From Saccharomycopsis malanga (Eukaryota; Ascomycota; Saccharomycetes; Ascoideales; Saccharomycopsidaceae): a DNA stretch of 64,000 nucleotides. The stretch is taken from contig CP025323.1 of assembly GCA_004014935.1 (NCBI GenBank), positions 124,001 through 188,000 of the forward strand, read 5' to 3'. Positions 9,441 to 20,231 of the stretch are shown piece after piece; position 1 is the stretch's first letter; each line of letters begins with the position of its first letter. A model generated the notes under the pieces. It was given only the letters and a program-made list of their open reading frames with translations, had not been told where the DNA came from and searched no databases. Both the position numbers and the translations under genes were made by a program.

Positions 9441-9905
9441 TATAATTAACAGTACATAATTGGGTTTTCCTCACTGAATTTTACCAAGTCCCTTTAGACA
9501 TAGCGCGTTTATACGAAAGTGATATGTACTGGGCTCGAGATATATGGTATTATTAGTATTTATATATACAAATTACATCATGTGAATAATACCACATAAA
9601 AATATTAATAGTGATTAATTTGAATCAAGCACAACTTCTATCATAATTTTCTTTATACCATCATTTCAGCTACATCACTTTACAAAAACATACAACTGAC
9701 AAGAACATTATACATAAATTGAAAAATATATAAACATCAGCAACAGTACCTCTTCATTCTTCGGATACAAACGTTTGATAAACAGCAACGCTTTGACATG
9801 GGCAAAAAAAGACTACCATGTCATATCCAACTTGTATTGAAAGCACCAAGAATTAAAACAGAAAACAATAAGAAAAACAATAATGTATATCAATTTTTCT
9901 TTTGC

Positions 9906-10482
<577 letters not shown>

Positions 10483-11144
10483 TTTGAATTGTTATTATTT
10501 GTCGATGTGATATAGATAACACTAACTACGAAGACAAAGCAAAATATAAAAGAAGAAAAAGTTAAGTATATGAGTAGGAGAAAATTCTTCCCCTTGCCAC
10601 ACCACACCGTGCGGAACCACCGATTATGCTATCCAAGGCGTATTACCCGGAGTAAAGTCATTCTTAGTTAATCTCTTATCACGTGGACCAGAAATACGTA
10701 TATGCGGGTAAGCTGAAGTTGCATGTGATTGTCACCAGATATTTCACTGTCACATATGAAAATTTAAACAACCAGCCCTATAATGCATCAGGTGATGTGT
10801 ATAGAATAGGGCTCTGAATTATACTTGGAAAATCACTGTAGAATAATACATGGAGTGAACAGGTAATAACCGTCGCTGTTTCAAGCTCCACAACGCTTTG
10901 CTTTGATACATTTGTTCGACACGATGTGACGTAAAATAAAATACATAAAATTCACCTAGCGCCTAGTGGGTCGAAATATCGACTTGTAAGAGTGGGACCT
11001 GTGTTTATTGTAAGGGGAGATAGCCGTTACTATTATGCGGGCCGATTACCTTTATAGGAAACATTGAAAAACGATCATAAAAAAAATTATCAGTGAAATT
11101 TTGATATAACATCATGAGTATGTTTATAGCATATCAAACACAAT
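10483..11144. other. Divergent promoter region RPS30 / EFM7
   Basis: 662 bp, no gene. Contains the sites listed separately. A GTATGT-type donor on the RPS30 side belongs to the RPS30 intron. Confidence 0.6.
10680..10813. promoter_or_regulatory. Putative ribosomal-protein promoter sites (CACGTG; inverted TAGGGCT pair)
   Basis: CACGTG lies at 10680-10685, 198 bp upstream of the RPS30 ATG. AGCCCTAT (10774-10781) and ATAGGGCT (10806-10813) form a perfect 8-bp inverted pair spaced by 24 bp. In Candida albicans, ribosomal-protein genes are driven by Tbf1 (TAGGG-type sites) and Cbf1 (CACGTG). Assignment to RPS30 rather than EFM7 is inference. Confidence 0.45.
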
Positions 11145-11999
11145 ATGTCAGACGTTCATGAAGATGATGGAGAGTTTATATCTGCTTCTATATTTGAGGA
11201 GCCAGAAGATTTTAGACCTCCTCCTCCATCAAGTCATTTTGTCAAGTATGAACGGTTGTCAATAGACATGAAGACCGGCCAGGATAAGCGTGATGAGATG
11301 TTGAAGAGTAAACCAGGTCCAAAAGAAATTACACTCCGTTTAATCGGCTCCTCGCCATTGTGGGGTCATTTGTTGTGGAATGCAGGCAAATATACTGCTA
11401 ATTATATTGATCTTCATCCGGAGTTGGTGCAAGGTAAAAAGGTTCTTGAGTTAGGAGCCGCAGGCGGCTTGCCTTCCTTGATTTGTGCCTTGAATCAGCC
11501 TCAGAAAGTTGTTTGCACCGACTATCCTGATGCTGAGCTTATAGAGAATATAAGGATAAACTTTGCCGAATTGCATAAGCAGGACTCTAGTAGTTTCAAC
11601 AAAGATAATGTGTCTGTTCAAGGGTACATTTGGGGAAATGACTACAGTGACGTTCAAAGTTTCATTAGACAATCACCAACAGAAGAGAATCCAAAATTCG
11701 ATTTAATAATTCTCAGTGATTTAGTTTTCAACCACACTGAACATCATAAGCTTTTACAGACTTGTAAAGATTTGGTAGATCCAAACTCTGGTAAATGTCT
11801 TGTGGTGTTCTCTCCGCACAGGCCATGGTTGCTAAATGATGACTTGAGCTTTTTTGAACTTGCTCAAACAGAGCCATATGGATTCAAAATAGAAAAAAAC
11901 GACTTGGTGAACTGGAAGCCAATGTTTGAGGAGGATCCAGAGACTGTAGAAGTCAGAAGCAGAGTTTATAGTTTCTGGTTAACTCCAAACTGGAGCTGA
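11145..11999 (+). CDS. EFM7: Protein N-terminal and lysine methyltransferase Efm7 (Nnt1)
   Basis: 284-residue class I SAM-dependent methyltransferase of the METTL21-like group. Yeast Efm7 (Nnt1) methylates the N-terminal Gly and Lys3 of elongation factor eEF1A. The family start LFEEPxDF is seen as [13 protein letters not shown] (residues 17-28). [17 protein letters not shown] (71-87) precedes the SAM loop [13 protein letters not shown] (100-112), and CTDYPD and an acidic [15 protein letters not shown] segment (DxxY-like post-motif II) follow. Length is slightly above the yeast protein (about 261). RPS30, GCD7 and YSH1, found around it here, are also close to YLR285W in S. cerevisiae. Confidence 0.88.
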   Translation: MSDVHEDDGEFISASIFEEPEDFRPPPPSSHFVKYERLSIDMKTGQDKRDEMLKSKPGPKEITLRLIGSSPLWGHLLWNAGKYTANYIDLHPELVQGKKVLELGAAGGLPSLICALNQPQKVVCTDYPDAELIENIRINFAELHKQDSSSFNKDNVSVQGYIWGNDYSDVQSFIRQSPTEENPKFDLIILSDLVFNHTEHHKLLQTCKDLVDPNSGKCLVVFSPHRPWLLNDDLSFFELAQTEPYGFKIEKNDLVNWKPMFEEDPETVEVRSRVYSFWLTPNWS

Positions 12000-12679
12000 T
12001 GCTATGTTATATGTTGTAATAAATAGTTGTTCATGCCTAATAGAATAGATTTTCCAGGAGAGTGTTTTTTAGGGTTGAGTCTCAAATAAATTATGTGGGC
12101 AAACCATATATCTTGAGTGTTGTAATAAAATTGGAAAAAAGTTATTAAAAATGACATCTGTATGGCATATATTGTATCGTTATGTATAAATTTGAGTTAA
12201 TAATAAAAATCTTGTATTAACCAATTAATAAATCACCGTAAACTGATCGTTCTCACGAGATGATACGAGCAAATAAGTTCAAACCTAGGTGATCCAACAC
12301 TACTTACTTTACTCTTTTAATCTTACAGTTGAGTCACGAACATTACAATAAGTCATTGGGAGAGAATACTTAAAAGAAGCCATCGAAAAAATGTGTAATT
12401 TTATAATTACAATTACACCATTAAATTCTGGTGCAACCGTACTCAAAAAATTGCTCCTCAAGGGATCAATATAGCCTATTATCTGGAAGAAGACGATGTA
12501 CGTTTCGTAGATATCCAGCTCAAGATTTCAATATGAAGACTGAAACCGAGCAAGGCACAAGGCAGGATGAAAGAAAAAGAAAAATATAAAGAAACTCTCT
12601 CAATGATTATGAAATGCAAGTAGCTCTGTTATCTAATTCATGCTAATGTGTATTGTATAATATAGTCCAAACTCATAAC
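12000..12679. other. Convergent 3' region EFM7 / GCD7
   Basis: 680 bp with no gene. T/A-rich near the EFM7 end (12050-12240). No repeat or RNA gene recognised. Confidence 0.6.
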
Positions 12680-13846
12680 TCATAACTCATTATCATCTGG
12701 TCTATAGTTATCGAGCACAATACGATATATAAAGTTTGGTGATATGCCGCCCACGTTAGTAATGAAGATGTCGACGTTTTCTGGGGGCACATAATCGAAC
12801 AATGGATTAGCTACTTCTACGTTTTCGACAATTTTAGTTTCCTGAAAACTTATTACTTTTCCCGAGTTGCCCACTTCAATCAAAGATTCCCTATTGAAAG
12901 GATATGAAGGACTGAGCTTGTACAAACCAGTAACGGCAAATACAGGAGTACGATGTTCTTTGGCACATTCGACTACAGCACTTACTCCTGAAGCTGTAAC
13001 AGAACCACCATTAGCAAACACACATCTTGTACCAATGATGACCTTACCTACCCGTGACATCACGGCGAATACCGTACTATCTGGGATTATAACAGTATCA
13101 ATATTAGCATCTGCAAGTTCCTTGGCAAACTTATGAGCAACAGAAGTGTCATTAGGAAAACATTCGGTGACGAGCACGGTAAATTTACGTTTTTGTCTTG
13201 CTTGTTTCAAAAAACGTAAAACAGTTTTTGAGTTTGGGGTTGGGGTGAGAAGAACCTCATTATCATGGATCAAATCTACAGACATTCCTTCTAACCCTTC
13301 ATCAACATTACGTATTTCATCGATCAAGTCTCGTATGCTTTGGATAATCACTGATCTTTGATCATTATTAGCTACCGATCTTTTGTTGTTATTGTTATAG
13401 CTTCCTGGTGCTTTTGGTGTCAAAAGACTAAACATAGAAGATATCATTGGGTTGTTCTCACTAGTCGAACTGATATCATTATTTTGTTCTTTGGTATCTT
13501 CAATCTCATCCTCTAGTTCATCTCTAATTAATGCCAACACTCTACGGACAATATTTCCACAAGTAAACTCTCTTGGATGCGCGGCGATTAGTCGCTTACC
13601 AACCTGTGATACACTGTTGATAAGTTGTTCTAGTGACGTCCATCTCGTCAATGAAACAACTTTCATAAGTAATTGAGCAGTTTCTATGGCAACATCATAC
13701 GACCCACTTATCTGCTTTCTTTTGAGTTTCCTAAAATTGTTAATAATAGTCCATGATTCATAAAATAGCGTCCTTTTCACTTACGATATAAATGTATCAA
13801 TCTGTATATGAAGATCCTTGTCTTTTGCAGAATTGGCCGCCGACAT
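12680..13846 (-). CDS. GCD7: Translation initiation factor eIF2B beta subunit (Gcd7), one intron
   Basis: 370-residue regulatory subunit of eIF2B, the guanine nucleotide exchange factor for eIF2 that is inhibited by phosphorylated eIF2. Exon 1 is 13785-13846, exon 2 is 12680-13730. Exon 1 gives MSAANSAKDKDLHIQIDTFIS, which joins to KLKRKQISGSYDVAIETAQLL; yeast Gcd7 has IDTFVAKLKRRQVQGSY at the same place. The C-terminal Rossmann-like domain is clear: LLTPTPNSKTVLRFL, VPDSTVFAVMSRVGKVIIGT, VFAVTGLYKLSPSYPF and DIFITNVGGISPNFIYR. An unspliced start at 13780 would replace the N-terminus with unrelated intron-coded residues. Length fits yeast (381). Confidence 0.94.
13731..13784 (-). other. Spliceosomal intron of GCD7 (54 nt)
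   Basis: Minus strand: donor GTAAGT at 13784-13779, branch-like TATTAAC, acceptor TTTTAG ending at 13731. It keeps an open frame through the intron, which hides it. Splicing restores the conserved IDTF-xx-KLKR junction. Confidence 0.88.
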
Positions 13847-14777
13847 GGTAAGTTTGTTAATCCCAGTTTTATATATATATATATATATTTGCTATATTCG
13901 CTCAAAATGTAAAGAAGAAAAAGATCTGTTATGTTAATAATATGGGATTTAAATGATACAGTAGTGTGTAATACTAAATGCTCGTTGACTATTCTTTATA
14001 AAGAAAAATTCTTCCCTAATAGGGGTGTCACCATATGAGAAGTGCATGATCATACGTTGGTTGTTATATAAGCGGTGCCCTAACAACACCCCCGATATAT
14101 GTATGATGTATCAAAATATTCTGGTGGTATTCTAATTAAGATTATTAATATTCTCGGTATTTTATGGAAATGTTTTTGATCATTGCAAATGGTTAATTTT
14201 TAGGCTAGAGTTCTTGGCATGAACGACAGAAATGTAAGTTTGCGAAGAGTTGGGCAAATACAAAGCAGAGTAGTTTTATTATATAAAATGTAGTTGACAA
14301 ACAAAAAAAACATAAAGTATAAACGAGTATATCTACCAACCACGCCTTGTAAAAACAAGTGAGATTGGAAAACTTTGGCTTTGAACATCCTCAAGTTCAA
14401 TGTAATGCAAACATAATCAATTGAGCTATTAAGCACTTACTATACTCTGGTGAAACTTCCGGGGGTTTTTTTTGGTTTTGGGGAAATTGACTAAGCTTTC
14501 AATTTTTAGCCAGTATAGAATAAAACCACGCCGACATTTCTTGAAATACAATACTTTTTTGTCTTACGTAGATAGATGTTGAATAGGAAATATCTAAAAC
14601 ACAAAATTAGCACTTATAATAATGTGTGACATCTTACAATTCATTAGTAATAATACCAATGTTTTCTCAACTATTGATGAATATTCATTGCGTATATTTT
14701 TGTATATGACGAGGAGTGACTATACGACAAAACCCATGATTTGTTCAATATATTTTGTTTAACGAGAACAAACTCGC
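13847..14777. other. Intergenic region GCD7 promoter / ATP3 3' side
   Basis: 931 bp without a convincing gene. A (TA)n microsatellite lies at about 13870-13888. A 78-codon minus-strand opening (14200-14436) has no recognisable features. Confidence 0.55.
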
Positions 14778-16001
14778 TTAGTCCAAAGAGGAAGCACCAG
14801 TAATAATGTCAACCAATTCGTTGGTAATAACAGCTTGTCTGGTTCTGTTGTAAAGAATGGAGTATTTGTTAATCATGTCACCGGCGTTCTTAGAAGCATT
14901 GTCCATAGCATTTCTTCTGGCAGAAACTTCGGAAGCGTGACCGTCAGCCAAAGCAGACAAGATAGAATTAGCCAAAGAGAATTCAGACAAAGCGGTTGGA
15001 ACGCTAGCATCTTCATCGAATTCATAAGCACTCAAACCTTTAGATTGATTGATGACTTCTTCGTTGAACAATGGTCTGGTGGTTGGAACGAAAGAAACGG
15101 AAGAAGTGAATTTGTTGTACAAAACTTGGATAGAAGCGTAGTTGTTTTCTTTGTTCAATTTCAAAATTTCATCAGCAATCAAAGAGGCTTCAGCAAAAGT
15201 TGGAGCAGTCTTACCAGTACCATTGAAAGCCAAAACCAAAGAGTCGGAGTTAGTTCTTTGCAATTGGGCCTTAATCTTGTCACCAACAACAATAACATCG
15301 GTGTTTGGCTTTTCAGACAAGTATCTTTTGGTAGCTTTAGTGATTTGAGAATGGATAGAACCACACAAACCTTTGTCAGAAGAAATGGCAATAAGCAAAG
15401 ATTTTGGTTCTTCTGGCAATTGAACTTTAGCGGATTCAGCATGAGTGTAAACCTCACTGTCAGCTTCTTCATAAACTCTGGACAAAGCCATAGCCTTTTG
15501 GGCTCTTCCCAAACGAGTAGAAGCAACAATCTTCATGGTCTTGGTGATCTTCTCGATGTTCTTGATGGACTTCAAACGGGTCTCAATCTCACGCAAGGTA
15601 GCGTAGTTTCTAATTACTGTTAGTACATGTTACTGGAATATTTAGGATGAGGGCATGGTTTTTAGGATTTTAAAATAACTATCTTTGATGACGAATATTC
15701 TTCAAGTTTATCTTGTTTCGACAAAAAACTACTTTTCTGCACTTGCTTTTTTTATTCTTTCATTTTGTTTGTTTATAATCTCACTTTATACAATTACTTC
15801 TAACAAATTTGGTGATTCTTGGCTATTATTATCAATTATCAATATTATATGTTTTCGACCATTTTTTCGAAAAAAAAATAACATCAAAACAATTAATTCC
15901 ATTCGCCCAACAATCTTCACCTCCCCAACTATATCAAACCTTACTTACCTTGATTGAAGGCCAACAGCACGGATGGCAGCAGTTCCAGTTCTGGCAAACA
16001 T
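14778..16001 (-). CDS. ATP3: F1-ATPase gamma subunit (Atp3), one intron
   Basis: 294-residue central-stalk subunit of mitochondrial ATP synthase. Exon 1 is 15949-16001, exon 2 is 14778-15609. Exon 1 supplies the import presequence (MFARTGTAAIRAVGLQS) and the junction codon makes Arg, giving RNYATLREIETRLKSIKNIE; yeast has RTYATLKEVEMRLKSIKNIE. The N-terminal helix EKITKTMKIVAS, the motif SSDKGLCGSIHSQ, and the C-terminal helix ARRNAMDNASKNAGDM...YNRTRQAVITNELVDIITGA are near-invariant family segments. Codon use is typical of high expression. An unspliced call starting at the internal Met at 15596 would lack the presequence. A CCAAT box and a CACGTG lie about 225-260 bp upstream. From memory, yeast ATP3 is intronless. 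Confidence 0.96.
15610..15948 (-). other. Spliceosomal intron of ATP3 (339 nt)
   Basis: Minus strand: donor GTAAGT at 15948-15943, branch point TACTAAC at 15625-15619, acceptor AATTAG ending at 15610. Plus-strand openings at 15685-16042 lie antisense to it and are not genes. Confidence 0.93.
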
Positions 16002-16891
16002 ATTGTCTTCGTGTGTTTATGAATACTCTAGTACTTTGCTAACTCAAGGTCGTAGCTTAAACTCGAATAATATAGAATTATGCCGAATCGCTGTTGAAAA
16101 ACTGAAAGTAACACACTTGTCTTCAATATACAAAGTCTGTATTAACCACCTAGGGTGCAAAATCGTACTCTCTGGTCTCTCTCTGCCAGTACATTCTCTG
16201 GTTTTTTTTTCACGCCCAGGATGTCCAATCAGAACGAGAAGAAAACAACATGAAGATCACGTGTGGTTATGTGCGATGCTTGGGGTGATAATAGTAAAGG
16301 GGGTGTGTAAGGTGAGTTGTCAAGAACATATCGGGCTTACTATGTATGATGATAATAATGTTGAAATATTGTATAATTTTGTAAAGTTTTATAAAGTTTG
16401 ATGATATATGTGGTTTTTCTTATGTGTTGTATAAGTTTTTAAAGCAAAATGGTTTGGTTCGTGAATATATTTATAGTGTCATGCTTTTGGCTGGGTTAGT
16501 TATGAGGAGTACATAGACTGTAGGATTGTATCAAATTGAGTAATCTATTGATTCTTTTTCACAGCATTCGTTAAATAGAATAATACAGAGACAGATTGGT
16601 GGCTTTTATCATTGATTTTTTAAAATATATGCCTTTGGGCGGTGTAATGAGCTACAAACAAAAACAAATATTGCTATATTATATAAAGGTTCGATATTTA
16701 TACTAAATTTGTAAAAGTATATTACTACAAGCAAATTGTCTTTTGAGACCTTTTTCATCTTGAAAAAAAAAGTAACTATATAAGCTGATAAGATAAAGAT
16801 AGAGTAATTTTACCGCACCATTGTGAAACCATGAACATCTGAGAACTTACAACCATACTCGTAAACCGTGATTTGTATTTCTATGTAAAGA
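16002..16891. other. Intergenic region ATP3 promoter / YSH1 3' end
   Basis: 890 bp. The part nearest ATP3 has regulatory-looking sites (CCAAT at 16225-16229, CACGTG at 16258-16263); the rest is AT-rich. A plus-strand opening at 15973-16401 runs across ATP3 exon 1 and shows no family features. Confidence 0.55.
16225..16263. promoter_or_regulatory. CCAAT box and CACGTG upstream of ATP3
   Basis: GTCCAATCAG (CCAAT at 16225-16229) and ATCACGTGTG (CACGTG at 16258-16263) lie 224-262 bp upstream of the ATP3 ATG. CCAAT is the Hap2/3/5 site of respiratory genes; CACGTG is the Cbf1/Pho4-type E-box. MDH1 also has a CCAAT about 250 bp upstream. Confidence 0.4.
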
Positions 16892-19141
16892 TTAAGCAAA
16901 TTTTGTCTTTTGCGCCAAGGGAGCAGCTAAATCCGTGGCTCTGTTCATTATTTGTTCGATTCTGATTCTTAAGATGCTTGATTTGCAATCAACGGTCAAA
17001 TCCAAAAAGTTGATATGTGCCTCAGTAGGACCTATTTTAACCACACCACCAGTACGCTGTTCATTCGGCTGAAATGAATCACCAAACTGAGCTTTAAGTA
17101 GGTTGATAATTCTACGGATCCGTGTACTGATGGCGGAGTTTGCATGTTGTTTAGTAAGAGCATGTTTATCAATCAAACCATTTTCTACAGCACCATCATT
17201 AGATTGCTTACTAAGATCCGTTTGAGTAGCGCCTATCCCATCTGCAGCAGCAGTTTCTTCCTTTAGTTCTTTTACCTTTTCATGTACTTGATGATGATGT
17301 TGGTGACTGGACTTCGACGTCATTTTGACCGAGGCAGGCGAAGAGTCTACTGAGAGCAAAATGGCAATTACAGAATCAGCAATAGTATCATTAATCAACC
17401 CACTCGTCCATTGGACAGTACAAATGTCTTGTTCCAAAGTCACGGTAACGTCATTCATGATTTTCAACTCAAATTCTTCGTCATTATCATGTAACACTTC
17501 AACATAGCCAAACATTTGGTTTAAATGCCAATACATTAAATCTCTGCCAGAAGTTATTCTAATGATTTGACGTTCTTTGACCACTGTAGTAGTCAAACCA
17601 GAAAATTCTCTTAAATCATCTACTTTAAGTAAATTGAAGTCAAAGTTTTTGGAAACAAGAACCCCAGTCACAACATCATTAGGTTTAGGAATCTGTTCAG
17701 CAATCTGGCCTAAAGCCTTGGCAATTTTGATACCTTCAAACTTGATTTTCAAATCGTCACAATTCCTTGGTGTGTACACTTTAACTTCCTTTTTAGTCTT
17801 TCTAAACTTGGAATACTTGGATAAAAGAGCAGATTTGAGTCTTCCCATAGGGTTTGACTCGCCATGCACCAAAATAATACTCTTAGGGTTCACTAGTTCT
17901 ATAAATTGGGAGTTTTGTTCGTAATCTACATGGGCAGCAAAAGAGATCTCATCAATTTTCATTCTTCGAGGAATCATCAAATCAGGATTGTTGACAGAAG
18001 GAATTTCAAGTGGCTCTGTCATGATACTTTTGGCCATTGTTCCTTCTACGGAATAACCTGTTATTACAAGAGAGTTACGAGCATCCGGAGCCCAACGCTC
18101 CAATAATTCTCGCGAAACCCCGTTCTGCAACATACCAGGACTGGCGATTACCACACAAGGACCAAAATCCTCAAACCGTTCCAAATTCTTGATCATCTTT
18201 ATATATTTAAATTGAAACGGGTTGGTGTCCTCCGACCGGAACTTCTTTCTTATGCTATCATTCATCATGTTTATATATGTCTTGTACACAGTCATACATT
18301 TTCTGGCCAACGTGGAAGCAAAAAATATATTGATATTTTCAAGTTCGGGGTTTTCCGACCAATACTCATCTAAAATTAACAAAAGCTCTTGGGCTCTTCC
18401 TAAAGCAAATACAGGAAGTAAAACCCGACCACCACTAAGTACAGTACTATGTATAAGTTTGGTTAAACGTTCCTCCTTGTCTTCTCTACGCTCGTGGGTT
18501 GCTGTACCAAACGTCGACTCGCAAATCAATATATCAGGCCGTTGAGGAGGCACCTCAGCCGACATTAAATGCCGGTCTTTCTCCCTAGAGTAGTCGCCTG
18601 TGAACAAAACCTTTAAGGACCCGATTTCAATGAAAAACATGGCTGCTCCTAATACATGACCGGCATGATAGGCAGTAAACTTGACGCCATCAATCTCCAT
18701 TGTAGAATGGAAATCAACTGTTTCTATCTTATCAAACGATTCAGCCAAATCCTCATCAGTATACAAATTTGCAGTAGATAGCCCATCCCCAATAGTTGTC
18801 ACCTTAACAAAGTCACTGAGAAGCCACTTGTATATAGCCTTTGTAGGATGGGTCATGAAGACTCTCCCTTTGAAATTTGTATGTTGCATCACATATGGTA
18901 ACGAGGCAGCATGATCAAGGTGAAAGTGACTAATAAGTAATATATCAACCTTCGATAAATCATATTCATCATAAAACGGTAACGAGTTCAATCCACTATG
19001 TCCAGGATGAACCCCAGCGTCCAACATCACAACCTTGCCTTTATATTCAAGTATATGGCATGATCTGCCCACCTCATTTCCACCACCAAGACAGTGGAAC
19101 TTCAAATATTCATTATCATCTGCCGCTATCTCTTCCGCCAT
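16892..19141 (-). CDS. YSH1: mRNA 3'-end processing endonuclease Ysh1 (CPSF73)
   Basis: 749-residue metallo-beta-lactamase/beta-CASP nuclease of the cleavage and polyadenylation factor, which cuts pre-mRNA at the poly(A) site. The metal-binding motif [11 protein letters not shown] is at residues 72-82 (H72, H74, D76, H77), with [15 protein letters not shown] upstream. [13 protein letters not shown] and FTGDYSRE follow, then the beta-CASP segments ([36 protein letters not shown]) and [11 protein letters not shown] and LVHGE. The C-terminal domain is the Ysh1/CPSF73-specific one. Length compares with 779 in yeast. The ATG at 19141 gives [21 protein letters not shown], the normal family start. 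Confidence 0.97.
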   Translation of the reverse strand: MAEEIAADDNEYLKFHCLGGGNEVGRSCHILEYKGKVVMLDAGVHPGHSGLNSLPFYDEYDLSKVDILLISHFHLDHAASLPYVMQHTNFKGRVFMTHPTKAIYKWLLSDFVKVTTIGDGLSTANLYTDEDLAESFDKIETVDFHSTMEIDGVKFTAYHAGHVLGAAMFFIEIGSLKVLFTGDYSREKDRHLMSAEVPPQRPDILICESTFGTATHERREDKEERLTKLIHSTVLSGGRVLLPVFALGRAQELLLILDEYWSENPELENINIFFASTLARKCMTVYKTYINMMNDSIRKKFRSEDTNPFQFKYIKMIKNLERFEDFGPCVVIASPGMLQNGVSRELLERWAPDARNSLVITGYSVEGTMAKSIMTEPLEIPSVNNPDLMIPRRMKIDEISFAAHVDYEQNSQFIELVNPKSIILVHGESNPMGRLKSALLSKYSKFRKTKKEVKVYTPRNCDDLKIKFEGIKIAKALGQIAEQIPKPNDVVTGVLVSKNFDFNLLKVDDLREFSGLTTTVVKERQIIRITSGRDLMYWHLNQMFGYVEVLHDNDEEFELKIMNDVTVTLEQDICTVQWTSGLINDTIADSVIAILLSVDSSPASVKMTSKSSHQHHHQVHEKVKELKEETAAADGIGATQTDLSKQSNDGAVENGLIDKHALTKQHANSAISTRIRRIINLLKAQFGDSFQPNEQRTGGVVKIGPTEAHINFLDLTVDCKSSILRIRIEQIMNRATDLAAPLAQKTKFA

Positions 19142-20231
19142 TGTCTTTATATTGCCAATTGATACTACTTGCTCTGTTTATTATATACTTCCTGCTTATG
19201 GCCTTGGCCTTAAGAACTTTTCACTCTAAAATCTCAGTCACGTGCCTAATTTGAAATATCAAGTGGTGATGATTATTGATATGGGTGTTACTTGTCAGAG
19301 TTCATAACGATTAAGACTGTTATTAACATGTTTATAAGTATTTTGTAAAGTAGGACTGTTTTCAATGGAATATGCTTCCAATTTCTCTATCTAATTGTAG
19401 TACTTGAAATTTAGGTTTTCAAAAAATGTTTAATGTTCTTTTGAGTTTTTTTCCTGGGTGAAAGAGCAGAAATCAGAATATTATTTTGAGTTACGTGTGC
19501 ATTAGTTTATATAAAACAAGTTTTTTTAACGGGAGGCCACTGTAGTACAAGATTTCTCAAGAAATTCTGCTTAAAAAATCAACGGTAGTTTTTTTATGGT
19601 AATAATTGTCAGTTGTGATATATCATTGCTATATTCAGTCCAAAATTTTTCATTTTTTGTATCAATTGAGTTTTTTTAAATGTCTAGAAAGATTTGACTA
19701 CCTTCTAACAATAGAAACGTCGGTAACAATCAAACTACATGTGTAATAAAATCAAAAGATATATATCGATCTATTTCCTTCTATAAATTACTTGTTACAT
19801 ATCTGTTCTATTTTTAATCATCCCACAAATATAAACATTCTAAGATTGAGGCTTGGGCAACTAAAAAACCCCACAATTACCAACAACTGTATGCTCAAAC
19901 AATCATTAAGTTACCAACTAACAATAATGTGAAGTCTAACTATACTTAACAATGCGATGTACCATTTTAACGGAACATTCAGTTGAGGCTTGCTGAAAAA
20001 ACTAGACGAAAAAAGAGGGAAAAAGGGAAATTGCCGCTGGCTTCAAGTGATGAAACGAACAGATGTGTACGAATTGACAAGAGTTTACAATAAGAACGGC
20101 CAAGAATTGAGATTTAAGAGTTGTGAATTTTGAATTTTGAGAGGTTTTGAAATAAAAAGAGACTTTTAAAATATAAAAAGCTGGAAACAGTCAAATTGTA
20201 TACTTATACGAGTAAACAAGATCCAACGGTT
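19142..20231. other. Divergent promoter region YSH1 / EAP1-like
   Basis: 1.09 kb, AT-rich, no gene. Several T-runs (19447-19452, 19521-19527, 19670-19677). An in-frame TTG at 20196 extends the downstream gene but is not a credible start. Confidence 0.6.

Larger units (their letters stand above)
8730..9905. other. Intergenic region DPB3 / RPS30
   Basis: DPB3 promoter on the left, RPS30 3' end on the right. It contains a tRNA-like relic at 9363-9440 and very AT-rich DNA (for example 9290-9360 and 9540-9770). A frame on the plus strand from 9798 to 10118 is antisense to RPS30 and not a gene. Confidence 0.6.

Noticed and set aside
14835-15623. 262-codon plus-strand frame
   Set aside because: Complement of ATP3 exon 2; Ser/Phe-rich composition is the mirror of biased codons.
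15685-16401. Several plus-strand frames in the ATP3 intron and promoter
   Set aside because: Lie across the ATP3 intron and exon 1; no homology features.
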